Below, in pieces: positions 61,603 to 64,000 of a DNA stretch of 64,000 nucleotides. Position numbers and translations under genes: made by a program. Under the pieces are notes generated by a model. It was not told where the DNA came from. It ran no database searches and saw only the letters and a program-made list of their open reading frames with translations. Origin of the DNA: Nocardia takedensis NBRC 100417 (lineage in GTDB: Bacteria > Actinomycetota > Actinomycetes > Mycobacteriales > Mycobacteriaceae); NCBI RefSeq assembly GCF_000308695.1, contig NZ_BAGG01000124.1:1-64000 (forward strand), read 5' to 3'. Within the stretch, counting starts at the first letter, position 1; the number at the start of each line of letters is the position of its first letter.

Positions 61603-62022
61603 TCAGGGCGTGTTCGGGAGTCGACGGTTCCCCGCGACGAGTTCGTCGGCGAGATCCTCGTACTCGGCGGCCGCCTCGGCGAGGCGACCCCACACGCCGT
61701 CCAGACCGTCGGCGGGACCGACCAAGGCCGCGTAGGCGGTGGCGGTGTGGCGGGCGATCCGGTCCACGACCGCGCCGACGGTCTCGGGATGCACCGCGGC
61801 GGTGTCGGGCGCTTCGGGCAGTTGGGCGCGGACCCACCGGTCGATCTCGCGGACCAAGCCCGCCGCGCGCGCGTCGAGGTGGTCGCCGATGTGCTGCTCC
61901 ACCGACCGCCGCTCGTGCAGCGAGGTGAGCGCGTGTGCGGCGCGCAGCATCGGATGCCCGGCATGGTCGACGCCGCGACATGCCTGGAGAACTTCCCCAC
62001 GACTGGGAAATCGCTCGTTCAA
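61603..62022 (-). CDS. DUF4254-like helical protein
   Basis: About 139 residues: LNERFPSRGEVLQACRGVDH, LRAAHALTSLHERRSVEQHIG, LVREIDRWVRAQLPEAP, ending DLADELVAGNRRLPNTP. This agrees with DUF4254 proteins, which I cannot functionally place. The TTG at 62022 is chosen because GGGAGG lies about eight bases upstream and homology-like sequence starts there; an ATG at 62091 would add a Cys-rich 23 residues (MSCAGCGCADIP). Confidence 0.6.
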   Translation of the reverse strand: MNERFPSRGEVLQACRGVDHAGHPMLRAAHALTSLHERRSVEQHIGDHLDARAAGLVREIDRWVRAQLPEAPDTAAVHPETVGAVVDRIARHTATAYAALVGPADGLDGVWGRLAEAAAEYEDLADELVAGNRRLPNTP

Positions 62023-62374
62023 CCCCGATCCCTCCCATTCCGAAGGCTCCCCGACGGGAATGTCGGCGCACCCGCACCCGGCGCACGACATCCCGGAGAT
62101 CGAATACTCCCACGCCGACCGGACCCTCTCGAAGTCCGGTGAATCTAGCGCTCTCTAGCACTTCGCGTAGATGGGCGTAGAGACGCACGCGATCGGGTTG
62201 TCTACTTTTATCTAGCTCATTCGCTACACGGTCGAATATCCCGCTGATCGACCACCGGACTCGGTTGCACAACGTGTCCGTAACGCCCGGTATGAGCGGC
62301 TAACGCGCTGGAAATCCCCAGCGACAAGCGGACAAGAACGCTCCGTCCTCGGGTTCTGTGCGACAGGAGGGATC

Positions 62375-63325
62375 ATGTCCACCACCACTGCCCGCGACGC
62401 CGCCGACGGCAGGCGTCTGACGGTGACCACCGACGACGGGGTGCCGATCGCCGTCCACCGGTACGGCGGCGCGGACGCCCGACTGACCGTGGTCTTCGTA
62501 CACGGCCACTGCCTGCGCACCGATTCGTGGTCCTACCTGCGCGAACATCTCGCGCGCCGCTGGGGAGCCGACATCGGGATGGTGTTCTACGACCACCGCG
62601 GACACGGCGAATCCGGCAGTGCCGCGCCCGCGACCTACACGATCGACCAACTCGGCCGCGACCTGGACGCGGTGCTGCGCGTGATCGTCCCGACCGGGCC
62701 GATCGTCTTGGTCGGCCATTCGATGGGCGCGATGGTGACCTTGGCCTACGCGCGACTGTTCCCGCACACGATCGGCACGCGGGTGGTGGGCGTCGGGTTG
62801 ATCGCGGGCGCGGCGGGCGGCGTCACCCGGATCGGGCTCGGCCGGTTCCTGCACCGGTACGCGGTGGCCTCGCTCCAGGTGGCGGTGGTGCGCGCGCCGC
62901 GAATGATGCAGGCGTCCAAGCAGATGACCCGGCGGATCTTCGAGCCGATCGTGCGCGAGGCCCAGTTCGGCACGCGCGCGGTCAATCCGCGGATGGCGGC
63001 GATCGCGACGGCGATGCTCAACGACACCCCACTGCTGACCATGTCGAGTTTCCTGGCTTCGTTCATCGCCTTCGACGAGACCGCGACGTTGCACCGACTC
63101 GGCGCCATACCCGCCCTGGTGCTGGCGGGCACGGCGGACATCGTCGTCCCGTACGCGCATTCGGTCGTGCTGGCCTCGCAGTTGGCGTGCGCGGAACTGG
63201 TGGCCGTCGACGGCGCGGGGCACAGCGTGATCCTGGAGCGCGCGGAGGAGGTGGCGCTGTCGCTGGTGGCGCTGGTGGACCGGGTGCTCGCCGCTGGTGC
63301 GGCGCCCTACGCGACCGCGGGCTGA
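62375..63325 (+). CDS. Alpha/beta hydrolase
   Basis: A 316-residue hydrolase. Oxyanion region VVFVHGHCLRTDSWSYL, nucleophile S116 in VLVGHSMGAMVTLA, Asp in VLAGTADIVVPYAH, His in DGAGHSVILERAEE. No signal peptide. Family includes esterases, haloperoxidase-like and lactonases; the cap domain (FLHRYAVASLQVAVV ... MQASKQMTRRIF) is not diagnostic. GGAGG precedes the ATG. Confidence 0.9.
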   Translation: MSTTTARDAADGRRLTVTTDDGVPIAVHRYGGADARLTVVFVHGHCLRTDSWSYLREHLARRWGADIGMVFYDHRGHGESGSAAPATYTIDQLGRDLDAVLRVIVPTGPIVLVGHSMGAMVTLAYARLFPHTIGTRVVGVGLIAGAAGGVTRIGLGRFLHRYAVASLQVAVVRAPRMMQASKQMTRRIFEPIVREAQFGTRAVNPRMAAIATAMLNDTPLLTMSSFLASFIAFDETATLHRLGAIPALVLAGTADIVVPYAHSVVLASQLACAELVAVDGAGHSVILERAEEVALSLVALVDRVLAAGAAPYATAG

Positions 63326-63588
63326 CCCGATTCCGCTGTCGACCCCGGTTGCGGGATCCGGCCGACGCGCGCAGGCTGGGAGAAGTCGCGACGAGGACAG
63401 GCAATCATTGGGCAACTGCACAATGTTTCCCATCCCACGAGCCTGATCCCGATTTGTTCTGTACTGTGTTGTAGATCACGTTGTGTGGTGGATCACACGA
63501 CTCGGCCCCGCGCGTCCCGAGCAATGGCGCACGACCAAGGGCGGGCAGGCCGAGATTCCCGATCCGCTCACCATCACAGGAGGTAACG

Positions 63589-63876
63589 ATGACACGCAGC
63601 GACATCGCGGAACTACGCTACGCGGTCGGCCAACTCCGGCAATCCATCGGCGCACTGCGGACGCACTACGGTGACGCGAAGACCGTCCGCAGGCTGGAAA
63701 ACGACTTGGAGCGGCTCGTCATCGATGCCGAGGAGTTCGAACAGGCACCGCCGCCGGAGGTGCCGCTCCGGCCACAGGACACCATCTACGTCCCCGACAG
63801 CAAATCCGACGAAGCCGCCTGGATGGGCGCGCAGGACGAAGGTCTGGGCTTCCACTCCCGGCCCCGCACCAAGTAG
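63589..63876 (+). CDS. Small coiled-coil hypothetical protein
   Basis: A 95-residue protein with AGGAGG six bases before the ATG. Residues 1-50 form a likely coiled coil (ELRYAVGQLRQSIGALRTHYG, VRRLENDLERLVIDAEEF); the rest is Pro/Asp-rich and disordered. No family recognised. The promoter region upstream repeats GATCAC (63473, 63491). Confidence 0.7.
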   Translation: MTRSDIAELRYAVGQLRQSIGALRTHYGDAKTVRRLENDLERLVIDAEEFEQAPPPEVPLRPQDTIYVPDSKSDEAAWMGAQDEGLGFHSRPRTK

Positions 63877-63883
63877 GTCGACG

Positions 63884-63907
63884 GGTGGGCGGACCGCACC
63901 GCCCACC
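63884..63907 (+). terminator. Hairpin after small coiled-coil gene
   Basis: GGTGGGCGG / CCGCCCACC, nine pairs with a six-base loop, 7 bases after the stop. The last 90 bases of the window hold nothing I recognise. Confidence 0.6.
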
Positions 63908-64000
63908 TTCCGGTCAGGCCCGGTGCCGACCGGGTCGACGCGCGGGCCGCACCCCGTGGAAGCGCGCCCCGCGCGGGGCCTCCACCTCGGGTGCGGTGTC

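Noticed and set aside
62092-62374. Short gene before the alpha/beta hydrolase
   Set aside because: No open frame with a ribosome site. The region has several CTAGA-like motifs but no recognisable family sequence.

Overview
The window is chromosomal DNA from a very GC-rich, mycolic-acid-containing actinomycete, most likely Nocardia or a close relative. The evidence is the ponA / GT87 / rpsF-ssb-rpsR-rplI-dnaB neighbourhood also found near the mycobacterial origin, an antigen-85-like esterase, a cutinase-like protein, a wax-ester-synthase/DGAT-like acyltransferase, a mycothiol-type DinB-fold protein and a class 3 DnaB intein. No tRNA, rRNA, CRISPR array or insertion sequence was recognised.

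Layout. 1-4.4 kb: class A penicillin-binding protein (5' end missing and apparently frameshifted) and a GT87 membrane glycosyltransferase. 4.4-7.8 kb: small accessory genes, namely a reverse-strand XRE regulator / ImmA-IrrE protease / PIN operon with a clear operator, a broken mycothiol-type gene, and a HicA-like / helix-turn-helix pair behind tandem palindromes. 7.8-24.5 kb: a large tellurium-resistance-type (Ter) stress block with four TerD-family genes, three tandem AIM24 genes, a DUF475/TerC-like membrane protein, and a five-gene reverse-strand operon (coiled-coil, CitE-like, PRTase/TRSP, PRTase/PELOTA, HAD) of the kind proposed to make a nucleotide-like metabolite; two secreted proteins sit inside it. 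24.5-25.9 kb: a second GT87 paralogue, inverted relative to the first, so the accessory block lies between two related genes.

26-30.9 kb: the core replication/translation cluster rpsF, ssb, rpsR, rplI and dnaB. A 0.7 kb non-coding stretch before dnaB holds two strong DnaA boxes, weaker ones, a CRP-like site and inverted repeats. dnaB carries a 334-residue intein with the class 3 W-C-T triad and an intact-looking LAGLIDADG endonuclease. 31-48.6 kb: cell-envelope and lipid genes (cutinase-like, WS/DGAT, two nitronate-monooxygenase-like flavoproteins, acyl-CoA ligase, a flippase-like membrane protein with a pseudokinase domain), a GntR regulator, an ABC1 kinase, a VapBC pair and a 2OG-oxygenase/SDR pair. 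48.7-56.9 kb: a TetR regulator divergent from a tightly overlapped ACP / type I PKS (KS-AT-DH-KR-ACP) / fatty acyl-AMP ligase operon, a compact orphan lipid-polyketide locus. 56.9-64 kb: a ParB-like small protein, a frameshifted antiporter, a frameshifted S4 protein, an NlpC/P60 endopeptidase behind a ydaO-type cyclic-di-AMP riboswitch, an ATPase, a DUF4254-like protein, an alpha/beta hydrolase and small hypotheticals.

Five genes have single-base frame breaks, most of them in short G or C runs, while both halves keep good family sequence. Consensus errors in the assembly are a likely common cause, so these genes should not be read as pseudogenes without checking.
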